From Conexibacter sp. (GTDB lineage Bacteria; Actinomycetota; Thermoleophilia; Solirubrobacterales; 70-9), in the NCBI GenBank assembly GCA_018263295.1, contig JADFCZ010000005.1, forward strand, positions 1 to 64,000: a stretch of DNA of 64,000 nucleotides. The letters run 5' to 3'. How positions within the stretch are numbered: position 1 is the first letter of the stretch; the number at the start of each line of letters is the position of its first letter. The notes beneath the pieces were generated by a model. The model ran no database searches. It saw nothing but the letters and a program-made list of their open reading frames with translations, and was not told the origin of the DNA. Of the stretch, positions 7,737 through 20,302 are shown piece by piece. A program made the translations under genes and the position numbers.

Positions 7737-9580
7737 AGGCCAGGCGCGAGATCCTCCGGTCCGTGCACGGCTGGCGCAGCCGGCGCACGGCGATCCGCCG
7801 CGGCGCCTCCGGCCCGCCCGCCGCGCCGTTCGTCGTCGGCGCGACCCGCTCGGGCACGACGCTCCTGCGGCTGATGCTCGACGCGCACCCGCAGATCGCG
7901 ATCCCGTCGGAGACGCACTTCATTCCCGAGCTCGTCTCGGCACGCGACAAGCACGGAGCGAGCCGCGAGCAGATGCTCGAGCTGCTGACCTCACACCGCC
8001 GCTGGGGCGACTTCACGATCGAGCCGGCCGAGCTCGCCGAGCGCTGGGATGCGATCGAACCGCTGACCGGAGCCGACGCGGTCCGCGCGTTCTACGCCCT
8101 CTACGGCGACAAGCAGGGCAAGCACGGCGCCCGCTGGGGGGACAAGACGCCGGGCTACGTGAAGTCGATGCGCGAGATCCAGACCTACCTGCCCGAGGCG
8201 CGCTTCATCCACCTGATCCGCGATGGACGCGACGTCGCGCTCTCCGTCCTGAAGCAGACCTGGGGCCCGCAGTCGGTCGAGGCGGCGGCCGAGAAATGGC
8301 GCAGCCGCGTCAACCGCGGCCGCTCGCAGGCGCCGTACCTGGGCTTCTACATGGAGGTCAAGTTCGAAGACCTGATCCTCCACACCGAGCGCGAGCTGCG
8401 GCGGATCTGCGAGTTCATCGAGCTCGACTTCGACGAGGACATGCTCGGCTACTACCTGACCGCCGAGCAGCGACTGCAGGAGAAGGCCCGGGCCCTCCCC
8501 CGCGCCCACGGCGAGGCGCAGTCGGCCGAGAAGCGGCTGATGAGCCACGCGAAGACATTCGAGCCGCCGAACCCGAAGATGATCGGCACCTGGAAGCAGC
8601 GCATGAGCCCGGCCGACCGCGCCGCCTACGAGGCCCTCGCGGGCGACCTGCTCGTCGAGCTCGGCTACGAGACCGACAGCCCGAACGGCTCCGGCGAGAT
8701 CCACCGGCCGCGACGCGGCCCGCGGCTGCCCCGGCCGGTGCGCCGCGTCGTCGCGATGGCCAAGCACGCGACCGGGGTGCAGGACCCGGCCGAGCCCCGG
8801 ACGCCGGCCCCATTCCTGATCGGGGCGGCACGTTCCGGCACCGACCTGCTCGGGGCGATGATCGGCGCTCACCCCGAGGTGAAGATGCTGAGCGAGACCG
8901 GCTTCGTCCCGCAGCTCGCGGAGATGATCCGCTCCGAGCCGATGACGGTCGAGCGGGTGATCAAGGTGATGTCGGCGGCCGGCCCGCTCGAGGCCCACGG
9001 CCTCAGCGAGGACGAGATGCGCGAGCGCCTCGGCGCCCTCGACGACCTCAAGGCCGCCGCCGTGCTCCGCTGCTTCTACGATGCGGCCGCCGAGAAGGCC
9101 GGCACGGCCCGCTGGGGCGACGACACCCCCTCCTACCTGAAGCGGATGCGGCGGATCCAGCGCGCCCTGACCGAGGCGCGGTTCATCCACGTCGTCCGCG
9201 ACGGCCGCGACACCCTCGCCGCGCGCCCGTCGGAGATCAACACCGGTGCCGCGATCGCGACCGGCCAGCGCTGGAACAAGAAGGTGCGCTCGGTCCGGGT
9301 CCAGGCGCACCTGATGAACCACCTGCTCGAGGTCCGCTACGAGGACCTGATCGCCGACCCGGAGAAGGAGCTCCGCCGCGTCTGCGAGTTCATCCAGCTC
9401 GACTTCGATCCCGCCATGACCGACCCGCCGGACCGCGACCGGATCGAGGGCGCACTCGGGCCGATCGGGAGCTGGCGCGAACGCCTCGAGCCCGATCAGC
9501 TCGGGGCCTTCGAGGAGGTCGCGGGGCCGATGCTCGACGAGCTCGGCTACCGCGAGGGCGCGGCGAGCGCCGTTCGCTGA
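7733..9580 (+). CDS. Tandem two-domain sulfotransferase fusion
   Basis: Domain 1 PFVVGATRSGTTLLRLMLDAHP; domain 2 PFLIGAARSGTDLLGAMIGAHP; both keep R(D)GRD. Confidence 0.8.
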   Translation: MKARREILRSVHGWRSRRTAIRRGASGPPAAPFVVGATRSGTTLLRLMLDAHPQIAIPSETHFIPELVSARDKHGASREQMLELLTSHRRWGDFTIEPAELAERWDAIEPLTGADAVRAFYALYGDKQGKHGARWGDKTPGYVKSMREIQTYLPEARFIHLIRDGRDVALSVLKQTWGPQSVEAAAEKWRSRVNRGRSQAPYLGFYMEVKFEDLILHTERELRRICEFIELDFDEDMLGYYLTAEQRLQEKARALPRAHGEAQSAEKRLMSHAKTFEPPNPKMIGTWKQRMSPADRAAYEALAGDLLVELGYETDSPNGSGEIHRPRRGPRLPRPVRRVVAMAKHATGVQDPAEPRTPAPFLIGAARSGTDLLGAMIGAHPEVKMLSETGFVPQLAEMIRSEPMTVERVIKVMSAAGPLEAHGLSEDEMRERLGALDDLKAAAVLRCFYDAAAEKAGTARWGDDTPSYLKRMRRIQRALTEARFIHVVRDGRDTLAARPSEINTGAAIATGQRWNKKVRSVRVQAHLMNHLLEVRYEDLIADPEKELRRVCEFIQLDFDPAMTDPPDRDRIEGALGPIGSWRERLEPDQLGAFEEVAGPMLDELGYREGAASAVR

Positions 9581-9638
9581 GCGGTCTCCGCGCCTCCGGG
9601 GGACGCCCGTCTCCCACCGCTGGTTGAATGGCCGGTCG

Positions 9639-11834
9639 ATGGACCCGTCCGCCGCCAAGCACCGCGAACTCGGCCTGACCGACGAGGAGTACGGGCTGAT
9701 CGTCGACGGCCTCGGGAAGGAGCCCAACGACGTCGAGCTGGCGATGTTCTCGCTGCTCTGGTCCGAGCACTGCGCCTACAAGCATTCGAAGAAGCTGCTC
9801 CGCCGCCTGCCCACCGAGGGGCCGCGGGTCGTCATGGGCCCGGGCGAGAACGCCGGCGCCGTCGACGTCGGCGGGGGCTGGTCGGTGGCCTTCAAGGTCG
9901 AGTCCCACAACCATCCGAGCGCGGTCGAGCCCTTCCAGGGCGCCGCCACCGGGGTCGGCGGGATCATGCGCGACATCTTCGCCCTCGGGGCGCGGCCGAT
10001 CGCGGTCCTCGACTCGCTCCGTTTCGGTGAGCTCGACTCGCCTCGCTCCCGCTACCTCTTCGACCACGTCGTCGCCGGGATCGGCCACTACGGCAACTCG
10101 ATCGGCGTGCCGACGGTCGGCGGCGAGGTCCACTTCGAGGCGCCCTACGAGCAGAACTGCCTCGTCAACGCCATGTGCGTCGGCCTCGCCCGAACCGACG
10201 AGATGGTCCGGGCGGCGGCGGCCGGAGTCGGCAACGTCATCGTCCTGATGGGGGCGACGACGGGGCGCGACGGGATCGGCGGCGCGTCGGTCCTCGCCTC
10301 GGCCGAGCTCGAGGAGGCCGACGACAAGCGGCCGACGGTCCAGATCGGCGACCCCTTCGAGGAGAAGAAGGTCATGGAGTGCTGCCTCGAGCTGCTCGCC
10401 TCCGACCTGCTCGTCTCGCTCCAGGACCTCGGCGCGGCCGGGCTGACGTCCTCGGCCTGCGAGATGGCCTCGGCCGGCGGCGTCGGGATCGACATCGACG
10501 TCGCCCGGGTGCCGTTGCGCAACCCCGACCTCGAGCCGTTCGAGGTGATGGTGTCGGAGTCGCAGGAGCGGATGCTCGCCGTCGTCGAGCCCGGCAAGGT
10601 CGACGACGTCCTCGCGATCTGCCGCAAGTGGGAGACCGGCGGCACCGCGATCGGCGCGGTCACCGAGGGCGACCGGATCCGGATCTTCGACGGCGACGAG
10701 GTCGTCGGCGACATGCCGGTGACGCTGCTCGTCGACGACTGCCCTCTCTACGACCTCGAGCCCGGCGAGCCGGAGGCGTGGATCTACGGCAACGGCGAGC
10801 CCCGCCTCCGCGATTCGGACCCCTCCGACACGCTGCTCGCCCTGCTCGCGACCCCGACGATCGCCAGCAAGCGCTGGGCGTTCGAGCAGTACGACTCGAT
10901 CGTGCAGTCGCGGACGGTGCGCCGGCCCGAGCAGGCCGACGCGGCCGTCCTGCAGATCCCCGACGCGAGCACCGCGATCGCGGTATCGATCGACGGCAGC
11001 GGCCGGCGGGTCGGCTGCGACCCCTACGCGGGCACCATCGAGGCGGTCCTCGAGTGCGCGGCCAACCTCGCCTGCGTCGGCGCCGAGCCGCTCGGGCTGA
11101 CCAACTGCCTCAACTTCGGCAACCCCGAGAAGCCGGCGGTCGCCTGGCAGCTCGACCGCTCGACGCAGGGCCTGGCCGACGCCTGCGAGGAGCTCGGTGT
11201 CCCCGTCGTCGGCGGCAACGTCTCGCTCTACAACGAGACCGACCGCGGGCCGATCTACCCGACCCCGGTCGTCGGCATGGTCGGGGAGCTCCCGTCCACC
11301 GAGGGGCTCCCGACCGCCGCGCTCAGGGCCGGTGACGCCATCGCCTTCGCCGGGACGTTCAACCCGTCGCTCGCCGGCTCGCAGCTCGCGAAGCTGCGGG
11401 GGGAGCTCGACCACGGGCTCGGCGACTTCCAGGTCGGCGTCGTCAAGGCGGCCATCGCCGAGGTCCGCGACGCCGTCCGGGCGGGAAGCCTGCGAGCCGT
11501 CCACGACGTCAGCGACGGCGGCCTGGCCTGCGCGCTCGCCGAGTGCGCGATCGACGGCGGCACCGGCCTACAGGTCGACATCGGCAAATTGATCGGGGCG
11601 GGCGACGACGCCGAGGCGTGGCTCTTCGGCGAGGGTCCCGGCGGCTTCGTCGTCGCCGGCGAGCCGACGGCGATCGAGGGGCTGATCGCGGCCGGCACCG
11701 CCACCCTGATCGGCGTCGCCTCGGGCGAGACGATCGAGATCGCGGCCGGCCCGCTGGCCGTGTCGGTCCCGGTCGCGGACGCGGCGGCGGCGTGGCGCTC
11801 GCTCGGCGAGCTGATGGAGGCAACGCCGGCCTGA
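9639..11834 (+). CDS. purL: Phosphoribosylformylglycinamidine synthase subunit PurL
   Basis: LLWSEHCAYKHSKKLL, VMGPGENAGAVDVGGGWSVAFKVESHNHPSAVEPFQGAATGVGG. Confidence 0.95.
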   Translation: MDPSAAKHRELGLTDEEYGLIVDGLGKEPNDVELAMFSLLWSEHCAYKHSKKLLRRLPTEGPRVVMGPGENAGAVDVGGGWSVAFKVESHNHPSAVEPFQGAATGVGGIMRDIFALGARPIAVLDSLRFGELDSPRSRYLFDHVVAGIGHYGNSIGVPTVGGEVHFEAPYEQNCLVNAMCVGLARTDEMVRAAAAGVGNVIVLMGATTGRDGIGGASVLASAELEEADDKRPTVQIGDPFEEKKVMECCLELLASDLLVSLQDLGAAGLTSSACEMASAGGVGIDIDVARVPLRNPDLEPFEVMVSESQERMLAVVEPGKVDDVLAICRKWETGGTAIGAVTEGDRIRIFDGDEVVGDMPVTLLVDDCPLYDLEPGEPEAWIYGNGEPRLRDSDPSDTLLALLATPTIASKRWAFEQYDSIVQSRTVRRPEQADAAVLQIPDASTAIAVSIDGSGRRVGCDPYAGTIEAVLECAANLACVGAEPLGLTNCLNFGNPEKPAVAWQLDRSTQGLADACEELGVPVVGGNVSLYNETDRGPIYPTPVVGMVGELPSTEGLPTAALRAGDAIAFAGTFNPSLAGSQLAKLRGELDHGLGDFQVGVVKAAIAEVRDAVRAGSLRAVHDVSDGGLACALAECAIDGGTGLQVDIGKLIGAGDDAEAWLFGEGPGGFVVAGEPTAIEGLIAAGTATLIGVASGETIEIAAGPLAVSVPVADAAAAWRSLGELMEATPA

Positions 11835-11934
11835 TCGCCACGTTGGGGCCGGGTGACCACGTTGCTAGTCTGCGGCTGCAGGTTGACCCCTGTGTTGTCC
11901 TGATCAGACGACGAACCCGGAAGGCCTTCCCCCC

Positions 11935-13371
11935 TTGACCGAGCGGCTCTTCGACGACCGCGACGGACCGCGCGATGAGTGCGGCGTCTTCGGCGTGTAC
12001 GCGCCCGGGCACGATGTCGCCCGGCTGACCTACTTCGGCCTCTACGCGCTCCAGCACCGCGGCCAGGAGTCGGCCGGGATCGCCACGTGCGAGGGCGGGA
12101 TGATCATGACCCTCCGGGACCTCGGGCTCGTTTCGCAGGTCTTCGACGAGGAGAAGCTCCAGGGCCTCGCCGGGACGATGGCGATCGGCCACGTCCGCTA
12201 CTCGACGACCGGCGGCGGCGCCTGGGAGAACACGCAGCCGGTCTGGCGCGACGACGGCCGCGAGGTCGCGCTCGCACACAACGGCAACCTGACCAACGCG
12301 GTCGAGCTGTTCGCCGAGCTGCGTGAGCGCGGGATCTCGTTCCGCGGCACCTCCGACTCCGAGATCATCGCCGCGCTGCTGTCCTCCTCGCCCGAGAAGC
12401 GGATCGAGGACGCGGTCGTCGAGACGATGCCGCGGCTCGAGGGCGCCTACTCGACGGTGGTGATGACCAAGAGCGGGATCTGCGCGTTCCGCGACCCCAG
12501 CGGCGTCCGGCCGCTGGCGCTCGGCAAGCTCGGGTCGGACTTCCTCGTCGCCTCCGAGAGCTGCGCCTTCGACATCGTCGGCGCCGAGCTGCTGCGCGAG
12601 GTCAACCCGGGCGAGATGGTGTCGCTGAGCGAGCGCGGGCTCGAGGTGCGGCAGGCGGTCAAGCCGAAGAAGAAGTCGCACTGCGTCTTCGAGCACATCT
12701 ACTTCTCCCGCCCCGACTCCCGGCTCGAGGGCCGGGTCCTGCAGCAGGTGCGCGGCCGGATGGGCGAGATCCTCTGGCGCGAGGCGCCGGTCGACGCCGA
12801 CCTCGTCATCTCCGTCCCGGACTCCGGCAACCCCGCGGCCTCCGGCTTCTCGCGGGCGTCCGGGCTGCCGAAGGACGACGGGCTGATCAAGAACCGCTAC
12901 GTCGCCCGGACGTTCATCCAGCCCGGCCAAGAGCTGCGCAAGCACGGCCTGCGGATGAAGTTCAACCCGCTGCCCGAGATCGTCGCCGGCAAGCGGATCG
13001 TCGTCGTCGACGACTCGATCGTCCGCGGCAACACGACCCGGCAGATCGTCGGGATGCTCCGCGACGCCGGGGCGCTCGAGGTGCACCTGCGGATCTCGGC
13101 GCCGCCGATCCGCTTCCCGTGCCACTACGGCGTGGACATGTCGAGCCGCGAGGAGATGGTCGCGCACGAGCGCAGCATCGACGAGATCGCCGAGCACGTC
13201 GGTGCCGACTCGCTCGCCTACCTCTCGCTCGACGGCGTCTACGAGGCGATCGGAACGCCGGCCGAGGATCACTGCGATGCGTGCTTCACCGGTCGCTACC
13301 CGCTCGGCGAGAACGCGAACGGCAAGTTCGCCCTCGAGCAGCTGACGACGGTCCCCGCCGGCACCACCTGA
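11935..13371 (+). CDS. purF: Amidophosphoribosyltransferase
   Basis: DECGVFGVYAPG...LQHRGQESAGIA; VVVDDSIVRGNTTRQIV PRPP motif; TTG start. Confidence 0.95.
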   Translation: MTERLFDDRDGPRDECGVFGVYAPGHDVARLTYFGLYALQHRGQESAGIATCEGGMIMTLRDLGLVSQVFDEEKLQGLAGTMAIGHVRYSTTGGGAWENTQPVWRDDGREVALAHNGNLTNAVELFAELRERGISFRGTSDSEIIAALLSSSPEKRIEDAVVETMPRLEGAYSTVVMTKSGICAFRDPSGVRPLALGKLGSDFLVASESCAFDIVGAELLREVNPGEMVSLSERGLEVRQAVKPKKKSHCVFEHIYFSRPDSRLEGRVLQQVRGRMGEILWREAPVDADLVISVPDSGNPAASGFSRASGLPKDDGLIKNRYVARTFIQPGQELRKHGLRMKFNPLPEIVAGKRIVVVDDSIVRGNTTRQIVGMLRDAGALEVHLRISAPPIRFPCHYGVDMSSREEMVAHERSIDEIAEHVGADSLAYLSLDGVYEAIGTPAEDHCDACFTGRYPLGENANGKFALEQLTTVPAGTT

Positions 13372-13372
13372 G

Positions 13373-14005
13373 TTGAGCGCTCCCGGACGGCCGTTGCGGA
13401 TCGCGGTCCTGGCCTCCGGGTCGGGCACGAACCTGCAGGCGATCCTCGACCGCCTCCACGGCCGCGGGAAGGTCGAGGTTGCCGGCGTCGCCTCCGACAA
13501 GCCCGGAGCGCGGGCGCTCGAGCGGGCGGCGGGCGCGGGCGTCCCCACTGCCGTCTTCGCGGCCGGCGACTACGCGGACCGGGATGCGCGCGACGCCGCC
13601 GTCGGCGACTGGCTCGAGTCGGTCGGGTGCGAGCTCGTCGTCCTCGCCGGCTACATGCAGCTGCTCAGCGACGGCTTCGTCCGCCGCTACGCGAACCGGA
13701 TCATCAACGTCCACCCCGCGCTGCTCCCGTCGTTCCCCGGGCTCGACGCGATCGGCCAGGCGGTGGCCCACGGCGTCCGCGTCACCGGGGTGACGGTCCA
13801 CTTCGTCGACGAGGGCGTCGACACCGGCCCGATCCTCCTGCAGCGCCCGATCGAGCTCACATACACTCGCCCGGTGCACGAGGTGACCGAGGAGATCCAC
13901 GCCGTCGAGCACGAGCTGCTGCCCCGCGCGATCGAGCTGATCGCCGACGGGGCCGTCACGATCGACCCCGACAACCCCCGAATCGTGAGGATCGAGGAGC
14001 GATGA
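13373..14005 (+). CDS. purN: Phosphoribosylglycinamide formyltransferase
   Basis: IAVLASGSGTNLQAIL, INVHPALLPSFPGLDAIGQAVAHGV; TTG start. Confidence 0.92.
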   Translation: MSAPGRPLRIAVLASGSGTNLQAILDRLHGRGKVEVAGVASDKPGARALERAAGAGVPTAVFAAGDYADRDARDAAVGDWLESVGCELVVLAGYMQLLSDGFVRRYANRIINVHPALLPSFPGLDAIGQAVAHGVRVTGVTVHFVDEGVDTGPILLQRPIELTYTRPVHEVTEEIHAVEHELLPRAIELIADGAVTIDPDNPRIVRIEER

Positions 14006-15621
14006 GCGCAAAGCCGACGATCGAGGCGAACCCCGCCAACGAGGGCGAGCCGCAGCCGCTGCAGATCCGGCGGGCCCTGATCTCGGTCTCCGACAAGAGC
14101 GGCATCGTCGAGTTCGCCCAGGGCCTGCAGGCGCTCGGCGTCGAGATCGTCTCGACCGGCGGGACCGCCGCCGCACTCACCGACGGCGGCATCGCCGTAC
14201 GGACGGTCGAGGAGCTGACCGGAACCCCGGAGATCCTCGGCGGCCGGGTCAAGACGCTCCATCCGCGACTGCACGGGGCGCTGCTCGCCGTCCGCGACGA
14301 CCCCGAGCACGCCGCCACCCTCGCCGACGAGGGGATCGAGGAGATCGACCTGGTCTGCACCAACCTCTACCCGTTCGAGCGGGCGATGGCGCAGCGCGAC
14401 GCGACCGACGCCGAGGTGATCGAGAACATCGACATCGGCGGGCCGACGATGATCCGCGCCGCCGCCAAGAACCACCGCTACGTCGCCGTCGTCGTCAGGC
14501 CCGAGAGCTACGACGCCGTCCTCGCCGAGCTCGAGGAGGGCGACGGCGCGATCTCGCCGGGGACCCGCCACTGGCTCGCGAACGAGGCGTTCGCGGTGAC
14601 CGCCCGCTACGACGCCGCGATCAGCGGCTGGTTCGGTGACCGCTACGAGGACTTCCCGACCCACCGCACCGTCTCGATGGAGAAGTTCCTGGACCTCTCC
14701 TATGGCGAGAACCCGCATCAGCGCGGCGCGCTCTACACCGAGGTCGGCGTCCGCACCCACGTCCTCAGCCGGGTCTCGCAGGAGCACGGCAGGGACCTGT
14801 CCTTCAACAACGTCCTCGACCTCGACTCGGCCCGCAACCTGCTCGCCGACCTCGACGGTCCGGCCTGCGTCATCGTCAAGCACAACAACCCCTGCGGGGC
14901 GGCCGAGGGCGAGAGCGCCCTCGACGCCTACGAGAAGGCGCTCGCCTGCGACCCGGTCTCCGCCTACGGCGGCGTGATCGCGCTGAACCGGCCGATCGAC
15001 GAGGCGCTCGCCGAGCGCCTGCACCAGAACTTCGTCGAGGTGCTGATCGCCCCCGGCTACGAGGGCGAGGCGATGTCGACCCTCCAGCAGAAGCAGGCGA
15101 TCCGGATCCTCGCCGACACCGAACAGCGCCAGCGCCGCGGCGACCTCGACATGAAGCGCGTCCGGGGCGGGATGCTCGTCCAGGAGCTCGACACGGTCGC
15201 CCGCGACCGCGAGGGGATGACGGTCGAGACGGGCGGTGAGCCGAGCGACGCCGAGTGGCTCGACATCGCGTTCGCCTGGAAGGTCTGCAAGCACGTGCGC
15301 TCGAACGCGATCGTCCTCGTCAAGGACGGGCAGACGATCGGCATCGGCGCCGGGCAGATGAGCCGGGTCGACTCGGTCCGGCTGGCGATCGAGAAGTGCC
15401 GGGTCGCCTACGGTGAGGAGGCGGACGCCCGGCTGAACGGCTGCGTCGTCGCCTCCGACGCGTTCTTCCCCTTCGCCGACGGGCCGCAGGCCGCGGTCGC
15501 CGCCGGCGCGCGGACGGTGGTCCAGCCGGGCGGCTCGAAGCGCGACGACGAGGTGATCGCCGCCTGCGAGCAGGGCGGCGTGACGATGGTCTTCACCGGG
15601 CGCCGCCACTTCCGGCACTGA
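14002..15621 (+). CDS. purH: Bifunctional AICAR transformylase/IMP cyclohydrolase
   Basis: RRALISVSDKSGIVEFAQGLQALGVEIVSTGGTAAAL; LKYGENPHQ-like LSYGENPHQRGALY. Confidence 0.95.
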   Translation: MSAKPTIEANPANEGEPQPLQIRRALISVSDKSGIVEFAQGLQALGVEIVSTGGTAAALTDGGIAVRTVEELTGTPEILGGRVKTLHPRLHGALLAVRDDPEHAATLADEGIEEIDLVCTNLYPFERAMAQRDATDAEVIENIDIGGPTMIRAAAKNHRYVAVVVRPESYDAVLAELEEGDGAISPGTRHWLANEAFAVTARYDAAISGWFGDRYEDFPTHRTVSMEKFLDLSYGENPHQRGALYTEVGVRTHVLSRVSQEHGRDLSFNNVLDLDSARNLLADLDGPACVIVKHNNPCGAAEGESALDAYEKALACDPVSAYGGVIALNRPIDEALAERLHQNFVEVLIAPGYEGEAMSTLQQKQAIRILADTEQRQRRGDLDMKRVRGGMLVQELDTVARDREGMTVETGGEPSDAEWLDIAFAWKVCKHVRSNAIVLVKDGQTIGIGAGQMSRVDSVRLAIEKCRVAYGEEADARLNGCVVASDAFFPFADGPQAAVAAGARTVVQPGGSKRDDEVIAACEQGGVTMVFTGRRHFRH

Positions 15622-15887
15622 TGGGCGGCGCGGTTCCCGGCGGCACGGTGCACGAGCTGCCCGCCGACCTGCTCGAAGGGCTTCAGGGCAGCGAGACCGC
15701 GATGGCGGCATGGCTGGACATCACGCCGCTCGCCCGCAACGAGTTCATCTGCTGGGTCGAGGACGCCAAGCGCGAGGAGACGCGCGAGCGGCGGATCCGC
15801 CGGACCCGGGAGGAGCTGGAGGAGGGCATGCGCCGCCCCTGCTGCTGGCCGGGATGCGCCCACCGCGAGCGCAACGGGAAGCCGTAG
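15621..15887 (+). CDS. YdeI/OmpD-associated family protein
   Basis: PLARNEFICWVEDAKREETRERRIRRTREELEEGMRRPCCWPGC. Confidence 0.65.
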   Translation: MGGAVPGGTVHELPADLLEGLQGSETAMAAWLDITPLARNEFICWVEDAKREETRERRIRRTREELEEGMRRPCCWPGCAHRERNGKP

Positions 15888-15891
15888 GCCG

Positions 15892-16557
15892 TTGGCGGGC
15901 CCGCCCGAGATCGAGGTCCGCGTCCCGCGCGTCTTCTGCAACGCCGACGGCGGCTTCGGCAACCCGCTCGGGGTCGTCCTCGACGGGCCCTCGGTCCCGG
16001 CAGGCGACCGCCAGGCGCTGGCACGCCACCTCGCCTACTCGGAGACGGTCTTCGTCGACGACGCCGCCCGGGGCCGGATCGAGATCTACACGCCCGAGGT
16101 CGAGCTGCCCTTCGCCGGACACCCGAGCGTCGGCACCGCCTGGATGCTGCACGGAGAGGGCCACGAGATCGACGTCCTGCGCCCGCCCGCCGGCGAGGTC
16201 CGGGTCCGCCGCGACGGTGACGTCACCTGGGTGGCGGCGAAGCCGGAGTGGTGCCCGGACTGGGAGCTCATCGAGCTCGGCTCGCCGGCGGAGGTCGACG
16301 ACCTTCCCGTCGAATCCGACGGCTTCCGCTACTGCTGGGCCTGGATCGACGAGCAGGCGGGGATCGTCCGCGCCCGCAGCTTCGTCGCCGAGGTCGGCGT
16401 CGGCGAGGACGAGGCGACCGGCTCCGCCGCCCTGCCGCTGTCCGCCCGCCTCGGCCGGCCGATCGAGGTCCGGCAGGGGCAGGGCTCGATCATCCACGCC
16501 CGCCCGCTCGGCGACGGCTTCGTCGAGATCGGTGGCCGCGTGGTCGAGGACCGCTGA
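15892..16557 (+). CDS. PhzF-family protein (short form)
   Basis: VFCNADGGFGNPLGVVLDG, ELPFAGHPSVGTAWML, GEDEATGSAALPLSARLGRPIEVRQGQGS. Confidence 0.75.
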   Translation: MAGPPEIEVRVPRVFCNADGGFGNPLGVVLDGPSVPAGDRQALARHLAYSETVFVDDAARGRIEIYTPEVELPFAGHPSVGTAWMLHGEGHEIDVLRPPAGEVRVRRDGDVTWVAAKPEWCPDWELIELGSPAEVDDLPVESDGFRYCWAWIDEQAGIVRARSFVAEVGVGEDEATGSAALPLSARLGRPIEVRQGQGSIIHARPLGDGFVEIGGRVVEDR

Positions 16558-16590
16558 GCTTCGGCGTCGGGCCGGGCGGGAGCCGGCGGG

Positions 16591-16640
16591 CCGCTGACAC
16601 CGGTTCAAGCCCATATCCGGGCACAACCTTCCACAGCGCC
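16591..16640 (+). pseudogene. 5' relic of a DUF559/AbiEi-type gene
   Basis: 42/50 nt identical to 42716-42765 (the 5' coding end of the DUF559-type gene); reads PLTPVQAHIRAQPSTA in the same frame. Confidence 0.55.
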
Positions 16641-16666
16641 TATTTGCGGCTGCATGAATCCTGAAG

Positions 16667-16741
16667 TGCCCCCGCCGGGACTCGAACCCGGAATCTCAAC
16701 GCTTAAAAGGCGTGCGCGATAACCAATTACGCCACGGAGGC
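16667..16741 (-). tRNA. tRNA-Lys (TTT)
   Basis: GCCTCCG/CGGGGGC acceptor, anticodon loop CTTTTAA, T-arm CCGGGTTCGAGTCCCGG. Confidence 0.85.
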
Positions 16742-16791
16742 AGGTCAGAGACTAGTCCGATCCGTCCGGGCTCACTGCGAACATACGTTCG

Positions 16792-17336
16792 ATGGTGCCG
16801 CCGAGACCCAGCCCACCTGACCCCTTCGCGGTCGGACGCAAGGGGAGGCCCCCTGATCCGGATCGGACCCGGCAGGTTGCCCTCCGGGAGTGCCGCCATC
16901 ACGGGACCACTGAGTTCGGCCGCTACTCCAATGGCGATGGAGGCCTCAGGTGGGTCTGCAAGCGATGCTCGGCTGAAGCCGTGACCCGACGCCATCAGAA
17001 AGTGAGGCGGCTGCTCATTGCGGAGGCCGGCGAGCGGTGCGCCGTGTGCGGTTACGACCGGACGATCCTCAGCCTCCACTTCCATCACGTCGACCCGGCC
17101 TGCAAGAGCTTTCCGATGTCCATGGCAACGGGAAGGTCGCTTGCGGCCTATCGAGCCGAAGCCGCCAAGTGCGTTCTCGTCTGTGCAAACTGCCACGGGG
17201 AGATCGAGGCGGGTCTGATCGCCTCTCCCCCGCCCCAGGCGAAGTGGGAAGAGGAGTGGGTTCCGGTCGAGCCGGCCGTGGAACCTCGGCCGGATCCTCC
17301 CTCGGTGCAGAGCCAGCTACGGCTGGCCGACGGCGC

Positions 17337-17340
<4 letters not shown>
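16792..17340 (+). CDS. HNH-like endonuclease-domain protein
   Basis: CAVCGYDRTILSLHFHHVDPACKSF...CVLVCANCHGEIE; additional CRHHG...CKRC pair; start uncertain. Confidence 0.6.
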
Positions 17341-20109
<2,769 letters not shown>

Positions 20110-20149
20110 GCTCGAGCTTCGCCTCCAGTCGGTTGCCGGGGGGCGGGAT

Positions 20150-20240
20150 CGTCCATCCCTGCGCCGGCACTACCCGGATCAGGTTCGGACGGTCGGCGGC
20201 GCCAGCCGCCCTCTCAGCCGGTCGCTTCCGGCTCCCGTTG
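20150..20240 (-). promoter_or_regulatory. TPP (THI-box) riboswitch upstream of thiO-thiSG
   Basis: Minus strand reads ...GGCTGAGAGGGCGGC...GACCGTCCGAACCTGATCCGGGTAGTGCCGGCGCAGGGA. Confidence 0.93.
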
Positions 20241-20302
20241 ACGAACGGATCGTAGCGCCGGGGCCGACCCGCGCCCGGACGGCGTTACGTACGCTTGCGG
20301 CG

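Noticed and set aside
9390-11504. 704-aa minus-strand ORF antisense to purL, and similar long antisense ORFs (e.g. 13687-15711, 7991-9727, 11509-13548)
   Set aside because: High-GC codon bias opens shadow frames; translations are Arg/Ala/Asp/Gly-rich with no recognisable domains, while the sense strand encodes clear enzymes.
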